Part shown: piece after piece, positions 11,283 to 23,332 of the stretch
Layout of the letters: every line of letters begins with the position of its first letter
Position numbering within the stretch: the first letter of the stretch is position 1
Origin: Citrobacter koseri
Lineage (GTDB): Bacteria; Pseudomonadota; Gammaproteobacteria; Enterobacterales; Enterobacteriaceae
Assembly: GCA_900446925.1 (NCBI GenBank)
Contig: UAVY01000010.1
Location: 310,001-374,000 of the forward strand
DNA length: 64,000 nucleotides
Reading direction: 5' to 3'
The notes under the pieces: generated by a model
Database searches by the model: none
The model's input: only the letters and a program-made list of their open reading frames with translations
Told to the model about the DNA's origin: nothing
Translations under genes and position numbers: made by a program

Positions 11283-12386
11283 GTGAATTTACTCGCTGCT
11301 TTATCTGAGCTAATCAAGTATTTTTTTATTCACAACCATTTTTATTTTTCTTGCGCGAAAAGTAGCCATCAAGATAGGTTTAGTGGATAAACCCAATTTT
11401 CGTAAACGGCACCAGGGGGTGGTTCCTTTGGTTGGCGGGATTTCTGTGTTCGCAGGAATCAGCTTTATGTTTGCTCTCTCGGATTACTATATTCCGCACG
11501 CATCGTTATACCTTTTTTCTGCTGGTGTGCTGGTTTTGGTCGGCGCATTGGATGATCGTTTTGACATTAGCGTGAAAATTCGCGCTGTGGTACAGGCCGC
11601 TATTGCTGTTGTCATGATGGTGATAGGGAAACTCCATCTCAGTAGCCTGGGGTATATTTTCGGTCCCTGGGAATTGGTGCTCGGCCCCTTTGGCTATTTC
11701 CTCACGCTCTTTGCTGTCTGGGCGGCGATCAATGCTTTCAATATGGTTGATGGTATTGATGGCTTACTTGGCGGCTGTCCAGCGTCTCATTTGCCGCAAT
11801 GGGACTGATTCTGTGGTTTGATGGGCAGACGAGTCTGGCGGTATGGTGTTTCGCCATGATCGCCGCGATTCTGCCCTATATCATGTTAAACCTTGGTGTT
11901 CTGGGGCGTCGTTATAAAGTCTTTATGGGCGATGCGGGCAGTACGCTGATTGGCTTCACGGTCATCTGGATCCTGCTGGAAACCACGCAGGGTAAAACGC
12001 ATCCTATCAGCCCGGTTACTGCGCTGTGGATTATTGCGATTCCATTGATGGACATGGTGGCGATTATGTATCGTCGCCTGCGTAAGGGCATGAGCCCCTT
12101 TTCTCCCGATCGCCAGCATATTCATCATTTGATCATGCGTGCAGGGTTTACTTCCCGACAGGCATTTGTTCTCATTACGCTCGCCGCTGCGATTCTGGCT
12201 TCCATTGGCGTTGCCGCAGAATATTCCCATTTTGTTCCAGAATGGGTCATGTTGGTGCTCTTTTTGCTAGCATTCTTCCTTTACGGTTACTGCATTAAGC
12301 GTGCCTGGAAGGTGGCGCGATTTATTAAGCGCGTGAAGCGCAGACTACGCAGAAACCGTGATAACAATCCAACGATAACCAAGTAA
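11283..12386 (+). CDS. wecA: Undecaprenyl-phosphate GlcNAc-1-phosphate transferase WecA (+1 and -1 apparent indels)
   Basis: WecA moves GlcNAc-1-phosphate from UDP-GlcNAc to undecaprenyl phosphate, the first step of enterobacterial common antigen (ECA) and many O antigens, in the inner membrane. The start is GTG, as in E. coli, giving MNLLAALSELI once an extra A at 11316-11317 is removed. Conserved motifs are KPNFRKRHQG, GALDDRFD (Asp-Asp pair), NAFNMVDGIDGL and the cytoplasmic DRQHIHH. A base is missing near 11775 (GGLSSV expected). The corrected protein has 367 residues with about eleven membrane segments and a basic tail. It is the first gene of the ECA operon. Confidence 0.96.
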
Positions 12387-12398
12387 ATTGAGGATGCG

Positions 12399-13445
12399 AT
12401 GACACAACCATTACCGGGGGCACACGCCGTGAGCGCTGAAAATGAACTGGATATTCGTGGGTTGTTTCGTACCTTGTGGGCTGGGAAGCTATGGATTGTG
12501 GGAACAGGGCTGGCTTTTGCGCTGATTGCGTTAGCGTATACGTTTTTTGCCCGTCAGGAGTGGAGCGCAACGGCGATTTCCGACCGCCCCACCGTCAATA
12601 TGCTGGGCGGCTATTACTCCCAACAGCAGTTTTTGCGCAACCTTGATATCAAAGCCAGCCTCGCGCCGGCCGATCAGCCTTCGGTAATGGATGAAGCGTA
12701 TAAAGAGTTCGTCATGCAACTGGCGTCCTGGGATACGCGTCGCGATTTCTGGCTACAGACCGATTATTACAAGCAGCGCATGGTTGGCAACAGCAAAGCC
12801 GATGCCGCGATGCTGGATGAAATGATCAATAACATTCAGTTCACGCCAGGCGATTTCACTCGCAACACCAATGATAGCGTGAAGCTGATTGCGGAAACGG
12901 CGCCCGATGCCAACAACCTGCTTCGCCAGTATGTGGCGTTTGCCAGCCAGCGTGCGGCGAGCCATCTGAATGATGAGTTAAAAGGCGCATGGGCCGCGCG
13001 GACTATCCAGATGAAAGCGCAGGTTAAACGCCAGGAAGAGGTGGCGAAAAGCATTTTCTCTCGTCGTGTTCATAGCATTGAACAGGCGCTCAAAATTGCC
13101 GAGCAGCATAATATTTCTCGTACGGCTACCGATGTTCCTGCCGATGAATTACCCGACTCTGAGCTGTTTTTGCTTGGCCGCCCTATGTTACAAGCGCGTC
13201 TTGAAAACCTTCAGGCTGTCGGTCCAGCATTCGATCTGGACTATGATCAAAACCGGGCCATGTTGAATACGCTGAACGTGGGGCCGACGCTGGACCCGCG
13301 TTTCCAGACCTATCGTTATTTGCGCACGCCGGAAGAACCGGTAAAACGCGATAGCCCGCGCCGTGCTTTCCTGATGGTTATGTGGGGCATTGTTGGGGCG
13401 CTGATCGGGGCTGGCGTCGCATTAACCCGCCGTCGCGCGATTTAG
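12399..13445 (+). CDS. wzzE: ECA polysaccharide chain length modulator WzzE
   Basis: WzzE is an inner-membrane co-polymerase that sets the number of trisaccharide repeats in ECA made by WzyE. Its 348 residues show the Wzz layout: a short cytoplasmic start, TM1 at about 31-51 (LWIVGTGLAFALIALAYTFF), a long periplasmic helical domain, and TM2 near 325-342 (AFLMVMWGIVGALIGAGVAL) preceded by the Pro-rich KRDSPRRA. It starts 12 bp after wecA. The frame is intact. Confidence 0.97.
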   Translation: MTQPLPGAHAVSAENELDIRGLFRTLWAGKLWIVGTGLAFALIALAYTFFARQEWSATAISDRPTVNMLGGYYSQQQFLRNLDIKASLAPADQPSVMDEAYKEFVMQLASWDTRRDFWLQTDYYKQRMVGNSKADAAMLDEMINNIQFTPGDFTRNTNDSVKLIAETAPDANNLLRQYVAFASQRAASHLNDELKGAWAARTIQMKAQVKRQEEVAKSIFSRRVHSIEQALKIAEQHNISRTATDVPADELPDSELFLLGRPMLQARLENLQAVGPAFDLDYDQNRAMLNTLNVGPTLDPRFQTYRYLRTPEEPVKRDSPRRAFLMVMWGIVGALIGAGVALTRRRAI

Positions 13446-13500
13446 CAACATCTCAGCAGTGAGGGGTTAGGCCTTCACTGCCTATTCGAAGAGAATCGAT

Positions 13501-14631
13501 GTGAAAGTACTGACTGTATTTGGCACGCGACCGGAGGCCATCAAGATGGCGCCTCTGGTTCATGCGCTGGCAAAGGACCCTCATTTTGAGGCAAAAGTCT
13601 GCGTTACTGCGCAGCATCGGGAGATGCTCGATCAGGTTTTGAATCTCTTTTCTATTGTGCCTGACTACGATCTCAATATTATGCAGCCGGGTCAGGGGCT
13701 GACAGAGATTACCTGTCGAATCCTGGAAGGATTAAAACCGATTCTTGCCGATTTTAAACCTGATGTCGTATTGGTGCATGGCGATACGACAACCACCCTC
13801 GCCACCAGTCTGGCGGCTTTCTACCAGCGTATCCCTGTCGGTCATGTAGAGGCCGGGCTGCGAACAGGCGATCTCTACTCCCCCTGGCCTGAAGAGGCGA
13901 ACCGCACCTTGACCGGTCGCCTGGCGATGTACCATTTTGCGCCGACGGAAAATTCACGGCAGAATTTACTGCGGGAACAGATCCCTGATAACCACATCTT
14001 TGTCACCGGCAATACCGTGATTGATGCGCTGATCTGGGTGCGCGATCGCGTACTGGCCAGCGATACGCTACGCGCCGAACTGGCAAAGCGGTATCCTTTC
14101 CTGTGTGACGATAAAAAAATGATCCTGGTGACCGGACATCGCCGTGAGAGCTTTGGCCGGGGGTTTGAGCAAATCTGTCATGCGCTGGCGGAGATAGCCG
14201 CTACCAATCAGGATGTACAAATTGTGTATCCGGTTCACCTGAATCCCAACGTCAGCGAACCGGTTAACCGCATCCTGGGTCATGTTGAAAATGTGATACT
14301 GATTGAGCCGCAGGATTACCTGCCGTTTGTCTGGCTGATGAACCACGCCTGGCTGATCCTTACCGACTCCGGCGGGATCCAGGAAGAGGCGCCGTCATTA
14401 GGCAAACCGGTGTTGGTTATGCGCGAAATGACGGAACGGCCAGAAGCCGTTACCGCTGGCACGGTGCGTCTGGTGGGAACCGATTCACACCGTATTGTGG
14501 AAGAAGTTACACGTTTGCTGCACGACGAAAATGAATATCAAACCATGAGCCGCGCCCATAATCCTTATGGCGACGGGCAGGCGTGCGGCCGCATTTTACA
14601 CGCGTTAAAAAATAATCGGGTATCGCTATGA
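13501..14631 (+). CDS. wecB: UDP-GlcNAc 2-epimerase (non-hydrolysing)
   Basis: WecB interconverts UDP-GlcNAc and UDP-ManNAc, the second ECA sugar precursor. The 376 residues start [19 protein letters not shown] and hold the family motifs [26 protein letters not shown] and [14 protein letters not shown]. The GTG at 13501 fits the family start. The last four bases overlap the wecC start. The frame is intact. Confidence 0.97.
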   Translation: MKVLTVFGTRPEAIKMAPLVHALAKDPHFEAKVCVTAQHREMLDQVLNLFSIVPDYDLNIMQPGQGLTEITCRILEGLKPILADFKPDVVLVHGDTTTTLATSLAAFYQRIPVGHVEAGLRTGDLYSPWPEEANRTLTGRLAMYHFAPTENSRQNLLREQIPDNHIFVTGNTVIDALIWVRDRVLASDTLRAELAKRYPFLCDDKKMILVTGHRRESFGRGFEQICHALAEIAATNQDVQIVYPVHLNPNVSEPVNRILGHVENVILIEPQDYLPFVWLMNHAWLILTDSGGIQEEAPSLGKPVLVMREMTERPEAVTAGTVRLVGTDSHRIVEEVTRLLHDENEYQTMSRAHNPYGDGQACGRILHALKNNRVSL

Positions 14632-15890
14632 GTTTTACGACCATTTCTGTTATTGGGCTGGGATACATCGGGTTGCCGACGGCTGCGGCCTTTGCTTCTC
14701 GCCAAAAGCACGTTATTGGCGTGGATATCAATCAGCAGGCGGTGGACACCATCAACCGTGGAGCCATCCATATTGTTGAGCCGGATCTGGATAGCGTCGT
14801 GAAAACTGCGGTTGAAGGAGGATTCCTCCGGGCAACGACAACGCCGGTAGCAGCCGACGCGTACTTGATCGCCGTGCCGACGCCGTTCAAGGGCGATCAC
14901 GACCCCGATATGGTTTATGTCGAAGCGGCCGCGAAATCTATTGCTCCCGTACTGAAAAAAGGCGCGCTGGTCATCCTCGAATCCACCTCGCCGGTGGGCG
15001 CGACAGAACAAATGGCCGCATGGCTGGCGGAAATGCGCCCGGATCTGACTTTCCCGCAGCAGGCGGGGGAACAGGCTGATGTGAACATTGCCTACTGCCC
15101 GGAGCGCGTATTGCCAGGTCAGGTCATGGTGGAGCTCATCAAGAATGATCGCGTGATTGGCGGCATGACGCCGGTATGTTCCGCGCGTGCCAGCGAGTTG
15201 TACAAGATTTTCCTTGAAGGCGAATGTGTGGTGACTAACTCCCGCACCGCCGAAATGTGTAAGCTCACGGAAAACAGCTTCCGTGACGTCAATATCGCCT
15301 TTGCGAACGAGCTGTCGCTGATTTGCGCCGATCAGGGGATTAACGTCTGGGAACTGATTCGTCTGGCGAATCGTCATCCGCGCGTGAATATTCTCCAGCC
15401 TGGGCCGGGCGTGGGCGGCCACTGCATCGCCGTCGATCCGTGGTTTATTGTGGCGCAAAACCCGCAGCAGGCACGGCTGATCCGTACCGCGCGTGAAGTG
15501 AACGACGGTAAACCACACTGGGTGGTGGCGCAGGTGAAAGCCGCAGTGGCGGATTGCCTGACGGCAACGAATAAGCGCGCCAGCGACATCAAAATCGCCT
15601 GCTTTGGTCTGGCGTTTAAACCGAATATTGACGATCTGCGTGAAAGCCCGGCGATGGGCATTGCGCAGGAGATTGCGCAATGGCATTCCGGTGAAACGCT
15701 GGTGGTAGAGCCTAATATTCATCAGTTGCCGAAAAAACTGGAAGGTCGCTGCACGTTAGCCACGCTGGAAAATGCGCTGGCGGAAGCAGATGTGCTGGTC
15801 ATGCTGGTTGACCATCATCCGTTTAAAGCGATTAACGGCGACGCCGTGCGGCAACGCTACATTGTGGATACGAAAGGAGTCTGGCGCTGA
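14628..15890 (+). CDS. wecC: UDP-N-acetyl-D-mannosamine dehydrogenase
   Basis: WecC oxidises UDP-ManNAc to UDP-ManNAcA with two NAD+. The 420 residues hold the N-terminal Rossmann motif ([13 protein letters not shown]), the central dimer domain and the C-terminal UDP-binding domain. The catalytic Cys lies in [13 protein letters not shown] near residue 265. The four-base ATGA overlap with wecB indicates translational coupling, and the last base of its stop is the first base of the rffG ATG. The frame is intact. Confidence 0.97.
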   Translation: MSFTTISVIGLGYIGLPTAAAFASRQKHVIGVDINQQAVDTINRGAIHIVEPDLDSVVKTAVEGGFLRATTTPVAADAYLIAVPTPFKGDHDPDMVYVEAAAKSIAPVLKKGALVILESTSPVGATEQMAAWLAEMRPDLTFPQQAGEQADVNIAYCPERVLPGQVMVELIKNDRVIGGMTPVCSARASELYKIFLEGECVVTNSRTAEMCKLTENSFRDVNIAFANELSLICADQGINVWELIRLANRHPRVNILQPGPGVGGHCIAVDPWFIVAQNPQQARLIRTAREVNDGKPHWVVAQVKAAVADCLTATNKRASDIKIACFGLAFKPNIDDLRESPAMGIAQEIAQWHSGETLVVEPNIHQLPKKLEGRCTLATLENALAEADVLVMLVDHHPFKAINGDAVRQRYIVDTKGVWR

Positions 15891-16957
15891 TGAAACGGAT
15901 TCTGGTCACTGGCGGCGCGGGATTTATCGGCTCTGCCGTTGTGCGCCACATCATTGATGAAACCCCCGACGCCGTAGTGGTGGTGGATAAGCTCACCTAC
16001 GCCGGAAACCTGATGTCGCTGGCGCCAGTTGCACAGCATGAGCGCTTTACCTTTGAGAGAGTGGATATCTGCGATCGGGCATCGCTGGATCGCGTTTTTC
16101 AGCAGTACCAGCCGGATTACGTGATGCATCTGGCGGCGGAAAGCCATGTTGACCGGTCTATCGACGGCCCGGCTGCGTTTATTGAAACCAATATCGTGGG
16201 AACCTACACGCTGCTGGAAGCGGCCCGGACTTACTGGGCGACGCTCAATGATGAGAAAAAATCGGCGTTTCGTTTCCACCATATCTCCACTGACGAGGTG
16301 TATGGCGATCTGCATTCCACGGATGATTTCTTTACTGAGACCACGCCGTATGCGCCGAGCAGTCCTTATTCCGCCTCGAAAGCCAGCAGCGATCACCTGG
16401 TACGTGCGTGGTTGCGCACCTATGGTTTGCCGACGCTGGTCACTAACTGTTCCAATAATTACGGCCCTTACCACTTCCCGGAAAAGCTGATCCCATTGAT
16501 GATCCTGAACGCGCTGGCGGGTAAACCGCTGCCGGTGTATGGCAATGGACAACAGATCCGCGACTGGCTGTACGTTGAAGATCACGCCAGGGCGCTGTAT
16601 CGCGTGCTGACGGCGGGCGAAGTGGGAGAGACATATAACATTGGCGGCCATAATGAGCGCAAGAATCTGGAGGTTGTGGAAACGATTTGCGATCTGCTGG
16701 AAGAGCTTGCGCCACAAAAACCGCAGGGCGTGGCGCATTATCGCTCCCTGATCGCTTTTGTGGATGACCGTCCAGGCCATGATTTACGCTATGCCATCGA
16801 CGCAGCGAAAATTGCGCGTGAACTCGGCTGGACGCCGCAGGAAACCTTTGAAAGCGGAATGCGGAAAACCGTGCAGTGGTATCTGGCGAATGAGGCCTGG
16901 TGGAAGCCCGTGCAGGATGGCAGCTATCAGGGTGAACGTTTAGGTCTGAAGGGCTAA
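15890..16957 (+). CDS. rffG: dTDP-glucose 4,6-dehydratase
   Basis: RffG makes dTDP-4-keto-6-deoxyglucose, the route to the third ECA sugar Fuc4NAc. The 355 residues hold the NAD motif [25 protein letters not shown], the Thr-Asp-Glu active-site triad in [11 protein letters not shown] and the YSASKAS catalytic Tyr-Lys pair. It is a paralogue of rfbB/rmlB, but the operon position identifies it as rffG. The frame is intact. Confidence 0.97.
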   Translation: MKRILVTGGAGFIGSAVVRHIIDETPDAVVVVDKLTYAGNLMSLAPVAQHERFTFERVDICDRASLDRVFQQYQPDYVMHLAAESHVDRSIDGPAAFIETNIVGTYTLLEAARTYWATLNDEKKSAFRFHHISTDEVYGDLHSTDDFFTETTPYAPSSPYSASKASSDHLVRAWLRTYGLPTLVTNCSNNYGPYHFPEKLIPLMILNALAGKPLPVYGNGQQIRDWLYVEDHARALYRVLTAGEVGETYNIGGHNERKNLEVVETICDLLEELAPQKPQGVAHYRSLIAFVDDRPGHDLRYAIDAAKIARELGWTPQETFESGMRKTVQWYLANEAWWKPVQDGSYQGERLGLKG

Positions 16958-16974
16958 ACCCGGAGGAGGAACGC

Positions 16975-17857
16975 ATGAAAGGTATCATTCTGGCGGGCGG
17001 CTCTGGCACCCGCCTGCATCCGATTACGCGCGGTGTGTCGAAGCAGCTTCTGCCGATTTATGACAAGCCGATGATCTACTATCCGCTGTCGGTACTGATG
17101 CTGGCGGGTATCCGGGAAATCCTGATTATCACTACACCGGAAGATAAGCACTATTTTCAGCGTCTGCTGGGCGATGGTTCGGAGTTTGGCATTGAGTTGC
17201 AGTATGCCGAACAACCCAGCCCGGATGGGCTGGCGCAGGCCTTTATCATTGGTGAAACATTCCTTAACGGCGAGCCGTCCTGTCTTGTACTGGGCGACAA
17301 TATCTTCTTTGGTCAGGGTTTCAGCCCGAAATTGCGTCATGTGGCGGCGCGAACCGAAGGGGCGACCGTTTTTGGTTATCAGGTTATGGACCCGGAACGT
17401 TTTGGCGTCGTGGAGTTCGACGACAATTTTCGCGCAGTCTCGCTGGAAGAGAAGCCGAAACAGCCGAAATCAAACTGGGCGGTGACCGGTCTCTATTTTT
17501 ACGACAGCAAGGTAGTAGAGTACGCGAAGCGCGTGAAGCCTTCCGAGCGCGGTGAGCTGGAGATTACGTCCATTAATCAGATGTACCTTAATGACGGCAA
17601 GCTGACGGTTGAGTTGCTCGGTCGCGGCTTTGCGTGGCTGGATACCGGCACCCATGACAGCCTGATTGAAGCGAGCACGTTTGTGCAGACGGTTGAAAAA
17701 ACGCCAGGGCTTCAAAATCGCCTGTCTGGAAGAGATCGCCTGGCGTAACGGCTGGCTGGATGACGAGGGCGTAAAACGCGCCGCCAGTTCTTTAGCGAAA
17801 ACCGGCTACGGCCAATATTTACTGGAGCTACTCCGTGCCCGTCCGCGCCAGTATTGA
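16975..17857 (+). CDS. rffH: Glucose-1-phosphate thymidylyltransferase (one apparent +1 indel)
   Basis: RffH makes dTDP-glucose from dTTP and glucose-1-phosphate. The nucleotidyltransferase signature [20 protein letters not shown] is at the N-terminus, and [20 protein letters not shown] and DTGTHDSL follow. An extra A in the run 17696-17701 shifts the last 50 codons; after correction the end reads [12 protein letters not shown], giving 293 residues. AGGAGGA precedes the ATG. The last 23 bases overlap the wecD start. Confidence 0.96.
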
Positions 17858-18512
17858 ACCATTAACGTGGGAAAATACGTTCTTTGGCGTCAATAGCGCC
17901 ATTGTTCGCGTGGACCCTGCCGCGCCGGTGTTAACGCCAGAGGCATTGCAACCCTGGTCGCGCGTGCAGGCGAAAATTTCTGCTGCGCGCACGGATGAAT
18001 TAGATGCGCTGCAACAGTTGGGGTTTTCGCTGGTAGAAGGCGAAGTCGACTTCAGCCTGCCGGTCGCTGGCGTTGAACGTATTTCTGGTGTGGAAATTGC
18101 ACAAATTGCCGATATTCCCGCGTTACGTCAACAGGCGTCCGCCGTGTTTGCGCAAAGCCGTTTCCGCGCACCGTGGTATGCGCCGGACGCCAGCGCCCGT
18201 TTTTATGCTCAGTGGATTGAAAATGCCGTGCGCGGCACCTTCGATCACCTGTGTCTGGTTATCCGGGCGGCGAATAACGATATTCGCGGGTTTGTCTCGC
18301 TGCGCGAACTGAACGACACCGATGCGCGCATCGGCCTGCTGGCCGGGCGTGGCGCAGGAGCAGAATTAATGCAGGCGGCGCTCGCGTGGGCGCAGTCTCG
18401 CGGAAAGACAACATTGCGGGTGGCGACCCAGATGGGCAACACCGCCGCGCTTAAACGTTATATACAGAGCGGTGGCAACGTAGAAAGCACCGCGTACTGG
18501 TTATACAGGTGA
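17835..18512 (+). CDS. wecD: dTDP-fucosamine acetyltransferase WecD
   Basis: WecD acetylates dTDP-Fuc4N with acetyl-CoA to give dTDP-Fuc4NAc. The 225 residues start at a GTG inside the rffH 3' end and carry a C-terminal GNAT fold; the acetyl-CoA loop is in the region [20 protein letters not shown], followed by the Asn-rich helix around [12 protein letters not shown]. It is co-transcribed and coupled to rffH by overlap. The frame is intact. Confidence 0.95.
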   Translation: MPVRASIEPLTWENTFFGVNSAIVRVDPAAPVLTPEALQPWSRVQAKISAARTDELDALQQLGFSLVEGEVDFSLPVAGVERISGVEIAQIADIPALRQQASAVFAQSRFRAPWYAPDASARFYAQWIENAVRGTFDHLCLVIRAANNDIRGFVSLRELNDTDARIGLLAGRGAGAELMQAALAWAQSRGKTTLRVATQMGNTAALKRYIQSGGNVESTAYWLYR

Positions 18513-18516
18513 CAAA

Positions 18517-19651
18517 ATGATTCCATTTAACGCGCCGCCGGTGGTGGGAACCGAACTCGATTACATGCAGTCAGCGCTGGGAAGCGGCAAACTTTGTGGA
18601 GATGGCGGCTTTACGCGCCGTTGCCAGCAGTGGCTGGAGCAACGTTTTGGTAGCGCTAAAGTGTTGCTGACGCCCATCCTGTACGGCGTCACTTGAAATG
18701 GCGGCATTGCTGCTGGACATCCAGCCGGGGCGATGAAGTCATTATGCCAAGCTACACCTTCGTTTCTACCGCCAACGCCTTTGTGCTGCGCGGGGGCGAA
18801 AATCATTTTCGTCGATATCCGCCCGGATACCATGAACATTGATGAAACGCTGATTGAAGCGGCGATTACCGACAAGACGCGCGTCATTGTCCCGGTGCAT
18901 TACGCGGGGCGTCGCCTGCGAAATGGACACCATTATGGCGATTGCGAAGCGTCATAATCTGTTTGTGGTGGAAGATGCCGCGCAGGGCGTGATGTCGACC
19001 TGGAAAGGCCGTGCGCTGGGGACGATTGGTCATATCGGTTGCTTCAGTTTTCACGAAACCAAAAACTACACGGCAGGTGGTGAAGGCGGCGCGACGCTGA
19101 TTAACGACCGTTCCCTGATTGAACGGGCGGAAATCATCCGTGAAAAAGGCACCAATCGCAGCCAGTTCTTCCGGGGACAGGTGGATAAATACACCTGGCG
19201 GGATATCGGCTCCAGCTATCTGATGTCCGATCTCCAGGCGGCGTATCTGTGGGCGCAGCTGGAAGCGGCCGATCGCATCAATCAACAGCGTCTGGCGCTG
19301 TGGCAGACCTACTATGACGCACTGGCGCCGCTGGCGCGCGCGGGACGTATTGACCTGCCTTCTATCCCGGACGACTGTAGGCACAACGCGCATATGTTTT
19401 ATATCAAGTTGCGGGATATTACCGATCGCAGCGCGCTGATCAACTTCCTGAAAGAAGCGGAAATCATGGCGGTGTTCCATTACATCCCGCTACATGATTG
19501 TCCGGCAGGCGACAAGTTTGGCGAGTTCCGTGGCGAAGATCGGTACACCACCAAAGAGAGCGAGCGCCTGCTGCGCTTGCCGCTGTTTTATAATCTGTCT
19601 CCCGTTAATCAGCGAACGGTGATTTCGACCTTGCTGAACTATTTCTCCTGA
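18517..19651 (+). CDS. wecE: dTDP-4-amino-4,6-dideoxygalactose transaminase (four apparent +1 indels)
   Basis: WecE is a PLP-dependent aminotransferase of the DegT/DnrJ family that converts dTDP-4-keto-6-deoxyglucose to dTDP-Fuc4N. MIPFNAPPVVGTELDYM starts at 18517, four bases after wecD. The PLP lysine lies in HETKNYTAGGEGG. Extra bases at 18673-18675 (C), 18727-18730 (G), 18792-18796 (G) and 18906-18909 (G) scramble codons about 50-135. Removing them gives 376 residues ending TLLNYFS, the E. coli length. All four lie in C or G runs. Confidence 0.95.
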
Positions 19652-19652
19652 T

Positions 19653-20903
19653 ATGTCGCTTGCGAAAGCGTCCCTGTGGACGGCCGCCAGTACGTTGGTG
19701 AAAATTGGCGCAGGCTTACTGGTCGTAAAACTGCTGGCGGTGTCGTTTGGCCCTGCGGGCGTCGGCCAGGCGGGTAACTTCCGCCAGATGGTGACCGTGC
19801 TCGGCGTGCTGGCCGGGGCCGGAATATTTAACGGGGTGACGAAGTATGTTGCTCAGCATCATGATAACCCTGCCCGGTTGCGTAACGTGGTGGGCACTTC
19901 ATCCGCAATGGTGCTGGGGTTCTCCACGCTACTGGCGCTGGTCTTCGTGCTGGCGGCGGCCCCCATTAGCCAGGGGCTGTTTGGGCATAGCCACTACCAG
20001 GGGCTGGTGCGTTTAGTGGCGCTGGTGCAGATGGGGATCGCCTGGGGCGAACCTGCTGCTGGCGCTGATGAAAGGGTTTCGTGACGCTGCCGGGAATGCG
20101 CTGTCGCTGATTGTGGGGAGCCTGGTGGGGGTTGTGGCCTACTATGGCTGCTACCGTCTGGGCGGCTATGAAGGTGCGCTGCTGGGTCTGGCGCTGGTGC
20201 CTGCGCTGGTGGTGATCCCGGCGGCGATTATGCTGATTAAACGCGGCGCGATCCCGCTTGGCTACCTGAAACCGTCGTGGGATAAAGGGCTTGCCGGACA
20301 GCTCAGCAAATTTACGCTGATGGCGCTGATTACGTCCGTCACGCTACCGGTGGCTTATGTGATGATGCGAAACCTGCTGGCGGCGCATTACAGCTGGGAT
20401 GATGTTGGTATCTGGCAGGGCGTAAGCAGTATTTCCGATGCCTATCTACAATTTATTACCGCCTCGTTTAGCGTGTACTTATTGCCAACGCTGTCGCGTC
20501 TGACCGAAAAGCAGGCGATTACGCGCGAAGTGGTGAAATCGCTGAAATTTGTTCTGCCTGCGGTGGCGGCGGCGAGTTTTACGGTCTGGCTGCTGCGCGA
20601 TTTCGCCATCTGGCTGCTCTTTTCCGCCAAATTCACCGCCATGCGCGATCTGTTCGCCTGGCAACTGGTGGGCGATGTGCTGAAAGTGGGCGCGTACGTT
20701 TTTGGCTATCTGGTGATCGCAAAAGCGTCGCTGCGGTTTTATATTCTGGCTGAGATTAGCCAGTTCATTTTGTTGATGGCATTCGCTCACTGGCTGATCC
20801 CCGCGCATGGCGCGCTGGGGCGGCACAGGCGTATATGGCCACCTATGTGGTCTATTTCTCTCTCTGTTGTGGCGTGTTTTTACTCTGGCGTAGGCGGGCA
20901 TGA
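19653..20903 (+). CDS. wzxE: ECA lipid III flippase WzxE (+1 and -1 apparent indels)
   Basis: WzxE moves the undecaprenyl-linked ECA trisaccharide (lipid III) to the periplasmic face of the inner membrane. It is a MATE/MVF-like polytopic protein of 416 corrected residues with about twelve hydrophobic segments and starts [19 protein letters not shown]. One extra base near 20048-20049 and a missing G at 20817-20820 shift the frame in the middle and the end. The corrected tail overlaps the wecF ATG by four bases. It starts one base after the wecE stop. Confidence 0.94.
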
Positions 20904-21979
20904 CTGTACTGATTCACGTACTGGGATCGGATATCCCTCACCATAATCAAACCGTGCTGCGGTTTTTCAATGATGCGCTGGCCGCGACAAGCGAGCATGC
21001 GCGCGTGTTTATGGTTGCAGGTCAGGATGCGGGGCTCAGGGAAAGCTGCCCGGCTCTGTCGCTGAGTTTCTACGCCGGGAAAAAAACGCTGGCTGAGGCG
21101 GTCATCGCCAAAGCTAAAGCCAATCGCCAGCAACGTTTCTTCTTCCACGGTCAGTTCAATACCAGCCTGTGGCTGGCGCTGCTAAGTGGCGGAATCAAAC
21201 CTGAGCAGTTTTACTGGCACATCTGGGGCGCGGATCTGTATGAAGTTTCCCGTGGGCTGAAATTCCGTCTGTTTTACCCCGTTCGCCGCATGGCGCAAAA
21301 TCGAGTGGGCTGTGTGTTCGCTACTCGTGGCGATTTGAGCTATTTCGCCCGTCAGCACCCGCGTGTGCGTGGTGAACTGCTCTATTTCCCGACGCGAATG
21401 GACTCTTCGCTTAATAACATGGCAAACGATCGTCCGCGTGAAGGGAAAATGACGGTTCTGGTGGGTAACTCCGGCGATCGCAGTAACGAACATATTGCGG
21501 CGTTACACGCGGTGTATCAGCAGTTCGGCGACACGGTAAATGTGATCGTGCCGATGGGCTATCCGGCCAATAACGATGCGTACATTGATGAAGTCCGTCA
21601 GGCGGGACAGGCGCTGTTCAGTGCGGAAAATTTGCACATCCTCAGCGAAAAACTGGAATTCGATGCTTATCTGGCGCTGCTTCGCCAGTGCGACCTCGGG
21701 TATTTCATCTTTGCCCGTCAGCAGGGAATCGGCACGTTGTGCCTGCTTATCCAGGCGGGTATCCCGTGCGTGCTTAACCGTGAGAACCCGTTCTGGCAGG
21801 ATATGGCGGAACAGCATCTGCCCGTGTTGTTCACGACGGACGCGCTTAATGAGGGCGTGGTTCGTGAGGCGCAGCGGCAACTGGCGTCCGTGGATAAAAG
21901 CGGGATCACCTTCTTTAGCCCAAATTACCTTGAACCGTGGCATAACGCGTTACGCATTGCCGCAGGAGACGCCGCATGA
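20900..21979 (+). CDS. wecF: Fuc4NAc transferase WecF (lipid III synthesis)
   Basis: WecF (TDP-Fuc4NAc:lipid II Fuc4NAc transferase) adds the third sugar to ECA lipid II to form lipid III on the cytoplasmic side. The 359 residues match the E. coli length and start [16 protein letters not shown]. Internal stretches such as [14 protein letters not shown] and [14 protein letters not shown] are typical of the family. Overlaps of four bases at both ends link it to wzxE and wzyE. The frame is intact. Confidence 0.96.
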   Translation: MTVLIHVLGSDIPHHNQTVLRFFNDALAATSEHARVFMVAGQDAGLRESCPALSLSFYAGKKTLAEAVIAKAKANRQQRFFFHGQFNTSLWLALLSGGIKPEQFYWHIWGADLYEVSRGLKFRLFYPVRRMAQNRVGCVFATRGDLSYFARQHPRVRGELLYFPTRMDSSLNNMANDRPREGKMTVLVGNSGDRSNEHIAALHAVYQQFGDTVNVIVPMGYPANNDAYIDEVRQAGQALFSAENLHILSEKLEFDAYLALLRQCDLGYFIFARQQGIGTLCLLIQAGIPCVLNRENPFWQDMAEQHLPVLFTTDALNEGVVREAQRQLASVDKSGITFFSPNYLEPWHNALRIAAGDAA

Positions 21980-23330
21980 ACCTGATGCAATTTAGCGGGT
22001 TACTGGTCGTCTGGCTGCTCTCTACGCTGTTTATCGCCACGTTGACCTGGTTTGAGTTTCGCCGCGTGCGCTTTAACTTCAACGTATTCTTTTCATTGCT
22101 GTTTTTGCTGACCTTTTTCTTCGGCTTCCCGTTGACCAGCGTGCTGGTGTTCCGCTTTGACGTCGGCGTGGCGCCGCCGGAAATCCTGTTGCAGGCGTTA
22201 TTGTCCGCCGCGTGTTTTTATGCCGTTTATTACGTGACCTATAAAACCCGCTTACGTAAACGCGTGACGGATGTGCCGCGCAAGCCGCTATTTACCATGA
22301 ACCGGGTGGAGACTCACCTTACCTGGATCATGCTGATGGGGATTGCACTGGTGAGCGTTGGCATCTTCTTTATGCACAATGGGTTCCTGCTGTTCCGGTT
22401 GCACTCTTACAGCCAGATCTTCTCCAGCGAAGTCTCCGGCGTGGCATTGAAACGCTTCTTCTACTTCTTTATTCCGGCGATGCTGGTGATCTACTTCCTG
22501 CGCCAGGACAGTAAAGCGTGGCTGTTTTTCCTGGTGAGTACCGTTGCGTTTGGCCTGCTGACCTACATGATTGTTGGCGGCACGCGCGCTAACATCATCA
22601 TCGCGTTTGCCATCTTCCTGTTTATCGGCATTATTCGTGGCTGGATCTCGCTGTGGATGCTGGTGGCGGCGGGTGTGCTGGGAATTGTCGGGATGTTCTG
22701 GCTGGCGCTGAAGCGCTATGGGCTGAACGTGAGCGGCGATGAGGCGTTTTACACTTTCCTGTATCTGACCCGCGATACCTTCTCGCCGTGGGAGAACCTG
22801 GCGCTGCTGTTGCAAAACTACGACAACATCGATTTCCAGGGACTGGCGCCGATCGTCCGTGATTTTTATGTCTTTATTCCTTCGTGGCTGTGGCCTGGGC
22901 GTCCGGGTATTGTGCTGAATTCAGCCAACTACTTTACCTGGGAAGTGCTGAACAACCACTCTGGCCTCGCCATTTCCCCCACGCTGATTGGTTCGCTGGT
23001 GGTGATGGGCGGCGCGCTGTTTATCCCTCTGGGGGCGGTCGCGCGGTTGGGCTGATTATCAAATGGTTTGACTGGCTGTATGAGCTTGGCAACCGCGAGA
23101 CGAATCGCTATAAGGCGGCGATTTTGCACAGTTTCTGCTTTGGCGCCATCTTCAATATGATTGTTCTGGCGCGAGAAGGGCTGGATTCTTTTGTCTCGCG
23201 AGTGGTCTTTTTCCTCGTGATTTTTGGTGCCTGCCTGCTGGTGGCAAAACTCTTGTTCTGGCTTTTCGATTGTGCCGGGTTGGTCCATCAACGGGCGAAA
23301 CCGCAGCCGCAGACTCAGGTTGAAGGATAA
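21976..23330 (+). CDS. wzyE: ECA polymerase WzyE (one apparent +2 indel)
   Basis: WzyE polymerises ECA trisaccharide repeats in the periplasm together with WzzE. It is a very hydrophobic polytopic protein with about eleven membrane segments, starting [16 protein letters not shown] two-base expansion of the CG repeat at 23040-23045 shifts the last quarter; when corrected the protein has 450 residues ending TQVEG, the E. coli length. Loop motifs such as IVGGTRANI and SWLWPGRPG are conserved. Confidence 0.94.
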
Positions 23331-23332
23331 TA

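Noticed and set aside
14565..15722. Long minus-strand open frame (385 codons) opposite wecC
   Set aside because: It lies fully antisense to the intact, well conserved wecC/wecB coding sequence, has the Arg/His-rich composition of a shadow frame and no recognisable motif.
15857..16780. Minus-strand open frame (307 codons) opposite rffG
   Set aside because: It mirrors the intact rffG gene and lacks a ribosome site or family similarity.
18517..19651. Loss of ECA synthesis through inactivation of wecA, rffH, wecE, wzxE and wzyE
   Set aside because: All indels are single or double bases in short repeats and revert to full-length proteins; the intact members (wzzE, wecB, wecC, rffG, wecD, wecF, wecG) show no decay.
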